The notes beneath the pieces were generated by a model, which saw nothing but the letters and a program-made list of their open reading frames with translations, made no database searches and was not told the origin of the DNA. A DNA stretch of 36,033 nt, taken from Asparagopsis taxiformis (lineage: Eukaryota > Rhodophyta > Florideophyceae > Bonnemaisoniales > Bonnemaisoniaceae). Below are positions 8,833 through 17,900 of the stretch, piece after piece. Position 1 is the stretch's first letter; every line of letters starts with the position of its first letter. The stretch covers positions 1 to 36,033 of the forward strand of contig JALQPE010000434.1 of NCBI GenBank assembly GCA_030407315.1, in the 5' to 3' direction. A program made the translations under genes and the position numbers.

Positions 8833-11800
8833 CTAATTCCATGCTCTAAACGCTGTCCCATAATGAACGTAGAGCTCCTGCCCCGGACGGATATCGCGGA
8901 TTGCACGTACTACAATGATCTTCGGATTTTCTAGGTCCTTCGCCTTGAGCTTCTTCCCCGTCGAACCGCTGCTGTAGTTCTCGACAAACTCGACGTTGGC
9001 CATCCGCCTGGTGTCTTCCGCCGGAGTGTCCTCACCTCGCAAATACCGCGGGTCGTTGATGAACTGCGCCGAACAGAACGGAGCCGGAACAATCCAAATT
9101 GGATGCTCGATGTTTTCGTCGTCCTCCGCTGTTGCATACAGCTTGATGGCATACATCAAGAATGTTTCCTTCGTTATCGCCATGTGACCCTCTCCGTACG
9201 CGAACCTCATCGACTCCTTGCTCATATCAGAGTACACAACAGTTCCGTAGTATGCACATACTTCGTCGCCAACATTAAATGTCTGTTCAGCGAAGAGCCC
9301 TCTTCCTGCATTTGGATGCTTAATCAGCGATGGTCGAACGCTCAATTTTTTCGCAACACAATCGTGTGCCCGCATCACGCGAGGGTTTTCAGTTTGCAAC
9401 CAGCGGCGCAGGGAAGGTGGCCAATAATGTACCGGTTTTTCCATGTGCTCGTGCGACGCAATCGACTCTGGGCACAGCTGCCAGAGGTACTGCCGAATAT
9501 ATTTCGGGAACCTCTGGTACAGGGGAAGGCCAGGTGGGGGTTCGATGATCCTGCGTTCCCTCTGCGTACGCATCGTGACAGAGGGGGACGCCAAGAACTT
9601 CTCAGCACTCTGTTTCGCTTCTGTCGTGACCCTCATGTCAGTGTTGTTTGAAAGAATTACACGTGACATGACTGCACACAGCTTTGGAAGCGATCGTGCC
9701 ACACACAATTTGTCCATGTCACTGCCGACGAAAACACGGTGCTCAGGCAAGCTCATAGCTGCTTTTCCCGTTGCGAAAGTGCCAGAGAATGGATCGACAA
9801 CAATATCACCAGGCTGTGAATGCTGGCTGATCAACTCCATCATGAGAGCGACGCTCTTCTGCTCTGCACGAACTCTGACCGTAGCACCGGTTGTGCTCCT
9901 TGTTCGCCACACCATCTCATTCGAATCGATGGCGGGCATATTGATGGTGACGTTGCACCACGCCGGGTACGTGCCGTCCATGTATCCGTGGTTCCTATAG
10001 GCCACCATCTCGCTTCCAGTCTTGAACGGAACACCTCGCTTCCAGAAGTGGATAGCGACCTCTGCCATGTTCATGCGTTGGTACCTCTTCCGCCCCGGCA
10101 TTTGATAGAGGTGCCCAGGTAGTCGGACAAACAACAGAGGTACCTCGTCAACGAAGAAAACTGAATTCCGAACGACGTCCTCCTCCTCCTCGTCCTCCTC
10201 CTCCTCCTCATCCGCACTTTCTTCGCCACTGTGCTGCGATGCTTCGGAGTCCGAATTCATGGACGTAACCTCTTCTTCATCCGACCCGTCATCACTGGCA
10301 GCAGCATCGGTTGGGCCTTCTGACTGCGGTCCTTTGTACGTTTCCAAGTAATGGAACCATTCGTAGAACTGCAAAACGGAGCAGAACACGATGCCGTGGC
10401 CACCGGGGCGCAACAGCTCGTCAAACACTTCGATGCTAGCCTGCATATCTTCTGCAGTTAGCCTGTCGTACGAAGAGTTGGAATCGTTCCTCTTACGACG
10501 AACATTGTAGGGCGGATCAGTCAGAATGAGCTGAACGTTGCCCGTGATGGGCACGTGTTCTCGGCTCTCGTCGGCACTGACCAAATCTTCGAAAGGGACG
10601 TCGTACACCCGGCAATACTGACTCATTTTCGAAAGAAAGTCCTTTGCGAGAGCCTGCCCTTCACTTTCCTGCTCTTCTGTCGCATGGGGTGACGGTGACG
10701 GGGGAGACGGCCCTTGGGCAGTAAGACTGGTCCTCCCAGGTCCAAGTTGAAGCCTGGTTGTGTGTCTTGTCGACGGAACCAAACCTCTCCCTCCTGTGTT
10801 GCGACGAGTGGGAGTGTCATCAACCGGCTTGGGGACCTTTTCTGCGTCCGCGGCTTGTGGTGCCGGGCGGAGGACAGCCATAACGTCTTCGTCGAGGGTG
10901 TCAAAGTACGCTGGCAGCTTGTCCGGATTTCCGCTTGACAAGTATATTTCCAGCGCCCCCCAGCGGTCGGACTCCGGCCAGGTGTACAGGTCCGGGTTGA
11001 CGATAAGAAACTGCAACCGGTCGAAGAACTTCCTCACAAGGTCCCTAAATACACTGTGCTGCGCACTGGTTCTTGTCTCTACTTTTCCACCATATCCATC
11101 AGGATGAGATAGGGGAGCTTTGTCGTGGTAGAGATCTAGCTTCTGCTCTATCGGTGCGAATAGACCTTCATCGAGCACGTCAAACCAATGCTCACTGCTG
11201 TCGAAAATGATGTACGGCGCCATCAACTCTTCGAAGCTGGAAAACTTTGCGGCGAAGGCCACATCGGTCCAAGCATGGTATAAAACTTGAACCACGTAAC
11301 AAGCTCGATTAGTGCTTTTCCGATGGGCTGGGACGCGTGCGGCTTCGTTCCCCTCCTCGGCCGCGTCGCCTATTCGGCGACGCGGCAGGTTCTTGTTGTG
11401 ATTTCGGATGATAGACAACGCTTGGAAATACATCAATACCTCGAACGTTTCCGGTGGAGCAAGAACGAAGGCGCTTGGTTCCCCGCGCTGCGGCGCCTGT
11501 AGTGGCGAAGGAAGCATGTTACATCCAATAAGGAAGGTCTGCGGCACGATCCCAGAAAGGATGCAGTGCTCAACCCATTGCCCGATACGCTCATCCTGTC
11601 TTGAAAACTCGGCAATCGGTAATGCCAGACGAACAATCTGCTTGGCTCGCTCAACGTTCATCTCTGCCATGACGATTTCGGCAACATCCGCCTCGACTCC
11701 AGCATTCTTCGAACGACCGCTGAAGGCCATGCTGAGTCGACCTTGCAGCGCCAGAAATTGTTCTTCCGTGCCCTGCGCAACCCAAGCGCCAAGGTCCGCG

Positions 11801-12036
11801 TATGTGAAACCTCCCGGCTTGTCCGTCAAGTCTGCGAAACTTGAGTGGGCGAATAAATCCAGCAAGAGGCGGAGGAAGTCTTTGCCAGCGAGAGTAGTTT
11901 CGCGGGCGGCGCGACCTACGTTTCGACGTGTACCCATGTCACTAGAATCCTCCCAAGGGCTAGCGGGTTCGCGCAGAATTGGCACGGTTGCGTCGTCAAC
12001 GATCGGATTGCTGTTGCGCCTGCGCTTATTCGTCAT
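8833..12036 (-). CDS. DNA methyltransferase (beta-class) fused to a SET domain
   Basis: This is an intact 1,067-residue frame from ATG 12036. Residues 1-480 have no family I recognise. A beta-class amino-methyltransferase follows: catalytic DPPY at 507-510 (LILTDPPYNV), an acidic Asp/Glu insert at about 570-625, EQKSVALMMELI (motif X) near 730, then the SAM-binding motif I DPFSG at 748-752. The order IV-X-I defines the beta class, and DPPY points to N6-adenine or N4-cytosine as target. The C-terminus is a SET domain: GRGLFAE from 911, INDPRYL at 993-999 in the place of the usual NHxxxP, NVEFVE, and ELYVHYG at about 1051-1057, giving a lysine-methyltransferase fold. One nuclear protein could thus mark both DNA and histones. 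The gene lies between inverted R copies, which suggests mobility. The variant NDPRY makes SET activity uncertain. Confidence 0.85.
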   Translation of the reverse strand: MTNKRRRNSNPIVDDATVPILREPASPWEDSSDMGTRRNVGRAARETTLAGKDFLRLLLDLFAHSSFADLTDKPGGFTYADLGAWVAQGTEEQFLALQGRLSMAFSGRSKNAGVEADVAEIVMAEMNVERAKQIVRLALPIAEFSRQDERIGQWVEHCILSGIVPQTFLIGCNMLPSPLQAPQRGEPSAFVLAPPETFEVLMYFQALSIIRNHNKNLPRRRIGDAAEEGNEAARVPAHRKSTNRACYVVQVLYHAWTDVAFAAKFSSFEELMAPYIIFDSSEHWFDVLDEGLFAPIEQKLDLYHDKAPLSHPDGYGGKVETRTSAQHSVFRDLVRKFFDRLQFLIVNPDLYTWPESDRWGALEIYLSSGNPDKLPAYFDTLDEDVMAVLRPAPQAADAEKVPKPVDDTPTRRNTGGRGLVPSTRHTTRLQLGPGRTSLTAQGPSPPSPSPHATEEQESEGQALAKDFLSKMSQYCRVYDVPFEDLVSADESREHVPITGNVQLILTDPPYNVRRKRNDSNSSYDRLTAEDMQASIEVFDELLRPGGHGIVFCSVLQFYEWFHYLETYKGPQSEGPTDAAASDDGSDEEEVTSMNSDSEASQHSGEESADEEEEEDEEEEDVVRNSVFFVDEVPLLFVRLPGHLYQMPGRKRYQRMNMAEVAIHFWKRGVPFKTGSEMVAYRNHGYMDGTYPAWCNVTINMPAIDSNEMVWRTRSTTGATVRVRAEQKSVALMMELISQHSQPGDIVVDPFSGTFATGKAAMSLPEHRVFVGSDMDKLCVARSLPKLCAVMSRVILSNNTDMRVTTEAKQSAEKFLASPSVTMRTQRERRIIEPPPGLPLYQRFPKYIRQYLWQLCPESIASHEHMEKPVHYWPPSLRRWLQTENPRVMRAHDCVAKKLSVRPSLIKHPNAGRGLFAEQTFNVGDEVCAYYGTVVYSDMSKESMRFAYGEGHMAITKETFLMYAIKLYATAEDDENIEHPIWIVPAPFCSAQFINDPRYLRGEDTPAEDTRRMANVEFVENYSSGSTGKKLKAKDLENPKIIVVRAIRDIRPGQELYVHYGTAFRAWN

Positions 12037-12292
12037 AATGGAATGAGTGGAAATTCGGTACAGGATGGCGACCGCTCGGCGAGACAGTCAAATTTGACGA
12101 CGTATCTCGTGACGTTTGCACTCTTTCGTGAGGAACACTGGTTGATATCGAACGGAACAGAGTATACGGGTACACAGCACTGGAAAGGTCTTGAAACCCG
12201 TAACCGGTGTAGGTAATAAGTTGTGACGGATACGTGGTAGACAAAAATTTTAAAAGATTGTGATTCCCTGTCTTTGAGGGTTGTACTGCACG
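12037..12292 (-). promoter_or_regulatory. Upstream region of the methyltransferase-SET gene
   Basis: Non-coding sequence between the start codon at 12036 and the paired palindromes at 12293-12322. It presumably holds the promoter and 5' leader of the minus-strand gene. I cannot assign a TATA box or other named element. It lacks the leader block shared by the other two R-associated genes. Confidence 0.35.
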
Positions 12293-12322
12293 GCCGCCAT
12301 GGCGGCTGTGACTGCAGTCACA
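12293..12322. repeat. Two abutting perfect palindromes
   Basis: GCCGCCATGGCGGC (12293-12306, 14 bp) is followed without a gap by TGTGACTGCAGTCACA (12307-12322, 16 bp). Each is perfectly self-complementary. They lie about 260 bp upstream of the methyltransferase-SET start codon and just inside R copy 2, so they could be operator sites for dimeric proteins or subterminal transposase-binding sites. Confidence 0.85.
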
Positions 12323-12384
12323 TAGGTTGTCACAGGTGCATCACGCTTACCAGGTGAGCGACATCCGGACGGCCACTGGACATG

Positions 12385-12568
12385 GGGATGTCCAGCTCAG
12401 ATGCATTGCTGGCCAGACCAGAAATTCTACAATTTCGGGCAGCAAAAATATTGCAAAAAAACATCGATTTGGGCGGTCGATTGTGCCGTACGGCACACCC
12501 CCATCTCAAAAACATGTTCACATGTGCATGTTTTTGAGAATAGCCCAAATTTTAATTCAAATCAGGAT
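12385..12568 (+). repeat. R repeat copy 2
   Basis: A copy of the R family in plus orientation with the palindrome TGTGCCGTACGGCACA at 12482-12497 and an intact CTCAAAAACATG/CATGTTTTTGAG hairpin. It ends in CCCAAATTTTAATTCAAATCA. With copy 1 it forms an inverted pair, about 4.16 kb from outer end to outer end, around the methyltransferase-SET gene. Confidence 0.9.
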
Positions 12569-13596
12569 GCAGATATTCGTCTTCTAGCATTGTCAGAACA
12601 CATTCGTATAACCACATTTGGAGAACCTGAGCCCAGAGCTATCGGTTTTGGCGGGAGCTAAGCCATATCTCATATAATCAGTAACTACTTCCCGCCAGCT
12701 GAGTGGTGGAACCCCTGCTATTTCTACCAACGAGACATACGGGGTGTCAACTCGGCAATCGTATATGATTTGGGTGCTAAATTTATTCAAGAGACGAATG
12801 GGCTTCGAAAAGGAGCCCAACAACGTCTTCTTGTGATCCATGGGTATAGGACTACTCTATTCTTCTCCAGGCTTCCACCATAGCCTCCTCCACCACCTCC
12901 GTTAATGGATCGAATATCCGAACCGCACCTCAACATGCTTTTCTTCTCATCCATGGGTACTGACATCTGCGAGATGTGAGTCACATGTTCTCCAGGCTTG
13001 CACCATAGCCTCCTCCACCACCTCCGTTAATGGCAACATGTGAGATGTCAGTACCGGACAAGTTCTCCAGGCTTCCTCCGTAGCCACCTCCTCCACTTCC
13101 GTCTGTGGGAATCAACACAACATCACCACTGCGTCTTACCTCACATCCACATCTCTCCGGGATGAAAACGGACGGACGACATAGGGTTTGTAGACGTTTA
13201 GAATCTTGTTAGAAAAAAGTAAACGAAAGAGAAGTTCTCTTTCATGGAATGATATCTCGTCCCTGTCGCAATATGTTCCATTTTCATTTTCTCGGGTTGC
13301 ACACCCATCATGGGTGATCAAGGCCTGGATCGAACCCTCCGAGGGTCTTCGATGGATAGGACAGATAGTGGAAGGCTTTTAAGCCTGTGACCAAGCGGCT
13401 ATTGATTGGTTGGAGGAAGGAAATTACAGAGGAAATATAGCTGAGTACGGTGCTCGCGATAGCTGTTAGGTTAAAGTCAAATATGTTTTTCGATTATTTT
13501 TCGTACGGAAATGGCTTCGAAAAGACGATGGAGAGCATCGTCATGAAGGAGAGGATTCTTTCTGCTTGTTAGAATCGGTTTAGAGGAGATAGCTAA
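12569..13596. other. Gene-poor stretch between R copies 2 and 3
   Basis: No gene recognised. Apart from the Gly-rich triple repeat at about 12862-13107 (listed separately), short open frames on both strands show no known motif. A small palindromic patch, CCCTCCGAGGG, lies near 13337. Confidence 0.5.
12862..13107 (-). repeat. Three diverged copies of a Gly-rich-encoding repeat
   Basis: On the plus strand the motif TTCTCCAGGCTTCCACCATA, continuing into CTCCTCCACCACCTCCGTTAA, occurs at about 12864, 12990 and 13060. On the minus strand each copy can encode an NGGGGGGYGGSLE-like peptide. The copies are not all in one frame and a stop follows the second, so this is either the remnant of a glycine-rich protein gene or a minisatellite. 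Confidence 0.6.
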
Positions 13597-13762
13597 TGCA
13601 TTACTGGCCAGCCCAGAACTTGTAGAATTTCGGGCAGGAAAAAAATTGCAAAATTTTATCGATTTAGGCGGTCGAAAGTGCCGTACGGCACACCCCCATC
13701 TCAAAAACATGTTCACATGTGCATGTTTTTGAGAATAGCCCAAATTTTAATTCAAATCAAGG
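13597..13762 (+). repeat. R repeat copy 3
   Basis: An R-family copy starting in the AATGCATTACTGGCCAGCCC region. The palindrome has lost its outer base (GTGCCGTACGGCAC at 13678-13691), but the hairpin is intact. The spacer unit GTGTCTAATTTGGCCA follows directly. Confidence 0.88.
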
Positions 13763-13950
13763 TGTCTAATTTGGCCAGAACGGCCCCAGGCACCGGCCGC
13801 CGCCCCGAGTGGGGTTGTCACTGGCTTCTGTAGGCACTAACTGTAAGGCTAAATGGCGTCTGACGAAGGGTCAATTTCAGGCTCAATACGCCAGGGACAG
13901 GTCTTGGTCCTTGTTCCATCATGGTCCCGCCTCACTCTCTCACGACCAAC
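13763..13950 (+). repeat. Spacer repeat S, copy 1
   Basis: This ~185-bp unit (GTGTCTAATTTGGCCA..., ...ACTAACTGTAAGGCTAAATGG..., ...TCATGGTCCCGCC) follows R copy 3. It recurs after R copies 4 and 6, so R plus S forms a compound repeat of about 385 bp. Confidence 0.85.
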
Positions 13951-13952
13951 CT

Positions 13953-14149
13953 GAAATGGACGTCCGGTGGATGTCCAGCTCGATTGCACTGCTGGCCAGC
14001 CCAGAAATTCTAAAATTTCGGGCACAAAAAAATTGTAAAAAATCATCGATTTGGGCGGGTCGATTGTGCCGTACGGCACACCCCCATCTCAAAAACATGT
14101 TCACATGTGCATGTTTTTGAGAATAGCCCAAATTTTAATTCAAATCAGG
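13953..14149 (+). repeat. R repeat copy 4
   Basis: An R-family copy starting at GAAATGGACGTCCGGTGGATG. Palindrome at 14065-14080, hairpin intact. Very similar to copy 5, so they were probably duplicated together. Confidence 0.92.
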
Positions 14150-14340
14150 GTGTCTAATTTGGCCACAACGGCCCCAGGAACCGGCCGCCGCCCCGAGCGG
14201 GGTCATCACTGGCTTCTGTAAGCACTAACTGTAAGCCAAATGGCGCCGAAAGAAGGGTCGATTCCAGGCTTCAAGCCTAAGTTATGCTAGGGTGACATCT
14301 TTTTCCGTGTTTCATAATGGTCCCGCCTTACTCCCTCAAC
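14150..14340 (+). repeat. Spacer repeat S, copy 2
   Basis: The second S unit is more diverged towards its 3' end, with extra sequence around GGCTTCAAGCC, but it keeps TTTGGCCACAACGGCCCCAGG and TGTAAGCACTAACTGTAAG. Confidence 0.8.
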
Positions 14341-14392
14341 ACAAACACTACTCACCCATCACGTTACTCATATTCCGTGCACTTTATATTAG

Positions 14393-14648
14393 TAGTGATC
14401 CCGCCTGCTTAGTTACTGCAATGCGTGGATGTAGGCAGCACACGATCAACCTGAAATGGACGTCCGGTGGATGTCCAGCTCGATTGCACTGCTGGCCAGC
14501 CCAGAAATTCTAAAATTTCGGGCACAAAAAATCTTGCAAAAATCAACGATTTGGGCGGGTCGATTGTGCCGTACGGCACACCCCCATCTCAAAAACATGT
14601 TCACATGTGCATGTTTTTGAGAATAGCCCAAATTTTAACTCAAATCAG
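14393..14648 (+). repeat. R repeat copy 5
   Basis: A long R-family copy, with homology to copies 1 and 6 beginning near TGATCCCGCCTGCTTAG. Palindrome at 14565-14580, hairpin intact. It lies directly upstream of the shared leader and the ParB-dioxygenase gene. Confidence 0.92.
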
Positions 14649-14750
14649 GGTGTTCCCCGGATAAAGGGGTGCTCGCAGCCGCCCCAAAAGCCGCCTAGCT
14701 TGACAGCTGTAATTTTAACACATTACACATCAAGGACACTGCCTGCTTCA
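14649..14750 (+). promoter_or_regulatory. Shared leader upstream of the ParB-dioxygenase gene
   Basis: GGGGTGCTCGC, CTAGCTTGACAGCTGTAATT and ACTGCCTGC match the block upstream of the coiled-coil gene (8285-8404, minus strand), with one ~17-bp insertion. Between here and the ATG at 14997 there is no other gene. A GTGTACCT...TTATTTCCAG pair (about 14846-14891) could be a very short leader intron, but I do not call it. Confidence 0.6.
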
Positions 14751-14996
14751 CGCCACCTCGTCAGGTTTCGAGAGCCCGACTCGGGCCCGTTCCGAACGGA
14801 CACTCACATCTCGATTGCCTGTCTTGCATTCCAGCGGTCACGATAGGTGTGTACCTAACAAAATTTCGGTTGTATTGTGTTATTATTTCCAGCGATTGGC
14901 GTTCACGACCATTCTTCAAGCAACGTGAAACCTACCATCCACATCACTCGAATACGTCAACGTCAACCATCTCTTTTACTTTCCAACTCAACAATC

Positions 14997-17900
14997 ATGG
15001 CGGATACGCATTTCAGCAGTTTGTTTTCAACGGTTTGCGGCGATCAAGTGAGCGCGTCAGCGGAGTCGCGCGGACTCAAGCGCGGCGTCGATGTCAATTT
15101 GTTTGCGGACGTGGACGGTGCGGCTGTGCATATTGGGACGGCTTCGGTGAGCACTGCTGGTGGCGATGTTGGCCTTCCGCGCACGCTGCACAACCACAAG
15201 CTGCCGGAAACCGACGAGGCCGACTATATCGTCGTGCGCAACATTGCGACTAAGGACAAGTTCAAGGACCTCCCGTTCCCGTACATGTTTGATGGCGCCG
15301 AGGGACCGCCGGAGACGATGGGTGGAGCATACGCCGCGGCGTTTTACCCTTGGGATACTCGGATGATGCGCCCCGCTGCGGAGGATGGCCCTAGCGACAT
15401 TCGTACCCCTGCTGCAGCGTCAAACTTCAACGCAGCGACGAACCAGGCCAGCTCGGGACGGATGCCCAGTACCGGTCCGGCAGGCGAAATCACTGGTTCG
15501 GGGGGTACGAAGCATCCAGCACGCTCCGTCCCGGTTTCGGGAGGCACGAAGCGCCCTGCTCGCTCTGCAAGACCCTCCAGTGGAGGCACGAAGCACCCTG
15601 CTCGCTCCAACGTCACCGAAGCTACTACGCAGGACGTAACCGAAGTGGACGACGAACCGGAGGTGGCGGAAAGCATTCGTGAGCAGCAGGGGACGCAAAT
15701 TACGGTGCCCAAGTTTGTGACGTCGGATTACGTCGGAGAAGGAGCGACTGTGTTGGTGAGGCAGCTAGTGGAACCGGCCGTGACCCTTCGGGATGTGAAA
15801 GAAGACCACGTGGAGGACCTGCGCAACAATATGTTGGCTGTGGGGTATGTGAGCTCTTCGCGTATCACTGTGACGGTGCTGAGGTCGCAGAACACGCATC
15901 TGCCCGCCGACACGCGTCTGTTCCAGAATGGCAAATTCCATGCCAATGCGAACGTGACCGTGATCGACGGACTGCATCGTCTCAATGCTATGCATAGCAT
16001 TGCCGATGACTTCACGCGCCTCACCCGTATGCACAGAACCAAGCTGCCACAGGACGCAAACCGCTTGCGCTGGGTTACTCAGCCTCTGGATGTGTACTAC
16101 CTTCGCCGCAAGGACGACAGTGATCTTCAGCCTCATGAGATCATCCACAAGAGTGCAGAGTCGAACCATACGACTGGGACGCAACTGACGGAGCGCTCCC
16201 TGGTTCGAATCTTGTCGTCCATCCAGCAGTTCATCCGTACGATTGCTGTTGCAAATAACGTGGAAAACGCTGGCGACTTGCGTGAGTCTGATGTCATCCG
16301 AACATTGTTCGAGGCGCAGTTCATGGGGATGATGAATTCAACGAACACGGCCCGGCGGTGGACGCGTTTGGCTATAGCAACGCTGAAGCATCCTGTTCTC
16401 GACGAAGTGTTGCGTGAGCTGAACAATTCCGAGCGCCGCAACGAGATTGGGATAACGCACCTGGACCACAAGATAGTGCGCGAGTTGCTGGAAGAAAACT
16501 TTGTCTTCGTCTTGCGTGGTCTTTCGGAGTACTTGAACCCTGCTCATGGTGGACGTCCGGATGGACGCTTTGACGTGAACGACTTCTATACATACGTCCG
16601 TCGCGTGACTGCAATAGCAAATTCTCTGTACGCTGCGTATGGGCGCCCAAAGAGTATTATGCGCAAGTCATTTCTGAGCACAGAGATGGCAATTGGGTCG
16701 GTTAAGCAGCCGAAGGAGTTGCAATGGCATCTCACCAATGCCATTGCAATGTATAGAGGGGACGACCGGAGCAGTGAGGTTCGAATGCGACGGAGAACCA
16801 CGCGTTTACAGGATTTGGAAACGAACTTGAAAGAGTTTTTCAATCCGACATTGAAGAAGAAGACTAAGGCTCGACGCAAACGCCGCCCTTCTGCTGCCAA
16901 TGTGAGACTCACTCACAAGAAGCAGCGGAATGTCGAACATGAGCCTGCTTCGCATGGCATCCGCCGCCGTTCACAGCGACTTCGCTCGACGGGGAGCACA
17001 CGCCTCGAGGAAGAAGAGCCGGTTGTGGTACAACAATCCGCCGGGGAAGAAGAGCAGGCCGTTGTTGATAAACCCACCGATCAACAACAAGCCACTGCTT
17101 CCGGTGATGAGGTTGACGAAGACTCCGCCCGTTCCCCCGATTCTGCCGTTGAGATTGTCCCCCAAGATAACCAACGTGCTGGTGCGACTCCCTCCAACCA
17201 AGAATCTGTCCATACCGCTTCGGACGAGGAAGACAAACAGGGTGCAGACGAGGGCCAAGTCGAAAGCAAGGGGGTCCGCGAAGTGACAATTACATTCACT
17301 GTTCCGGAAGGAGTGGAAGTCGATGAAGACGGTTACATCGTTCGTGACTCTCCTTCTGAACACGACCTCCTGTTCGACGACCGTATGCCATCTCTTCCTG
17401 ACGATTTCGAAGTCAAAGACCGAGCTGAAGGGCATCATCTGGCGCAGCGTCCCGCGGACGTCATCGCATCGGTGAGGGTTGGCTGTCTGCCCCCGATTGA
17501 GCTCAGGTTGTTATTGGAGAGTGTGGAAATCGATGAGGAGGGCAGAGAGGTGAGGTATTTGAAGCAAGTGGCGATGGACCCTGTGTTTGAGGGGCTGCAT
17601 ATTCCGGAACAACATCGGGCTCGTCATCTTGTTTTCGAGATCGACACCATCTATCCGATGTTTTTCGCAGCGTGGAAGATGGCTGCCAAGGCGATGTGTG
17701 AGCCTACATCGACGTTTCTACCCTCGAGGCTGGACTTCGCCCAGGTTGCGCGAATGTCTACAAGCTGGAAGGATTCGTATGAGGCCGGCACTGGTATGGC
17801 GTACTTCCACAATTGCCGAACGGAAATCAACGAGCGAGGGTATACGGTGATGCACAATTTCGCGGATGTAAGCTACCTCGATGCGTCGGACAAGTTCCCA

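Noticed and set aside
9103..10122. Plus-strand frames opposite the methyltransferase-SET gene
   Set aside because: They are shadows of a strongly supported minus-strand coding sequence.
13136..13321. Intron joining a short minus-strand frame to the Gly-rich repeat
   Set aside because: GTAAGA...CACAG boundaries exist, but the interval is about 37 nt and splicing does not put the Gly-rich repeat in frame.
14846..14891. 5' leader intron of the ParB-dioxygenase gene
   Set aside because: GT...CAG borders are present, but the interval is only about 45 nt and nothing else supports it.
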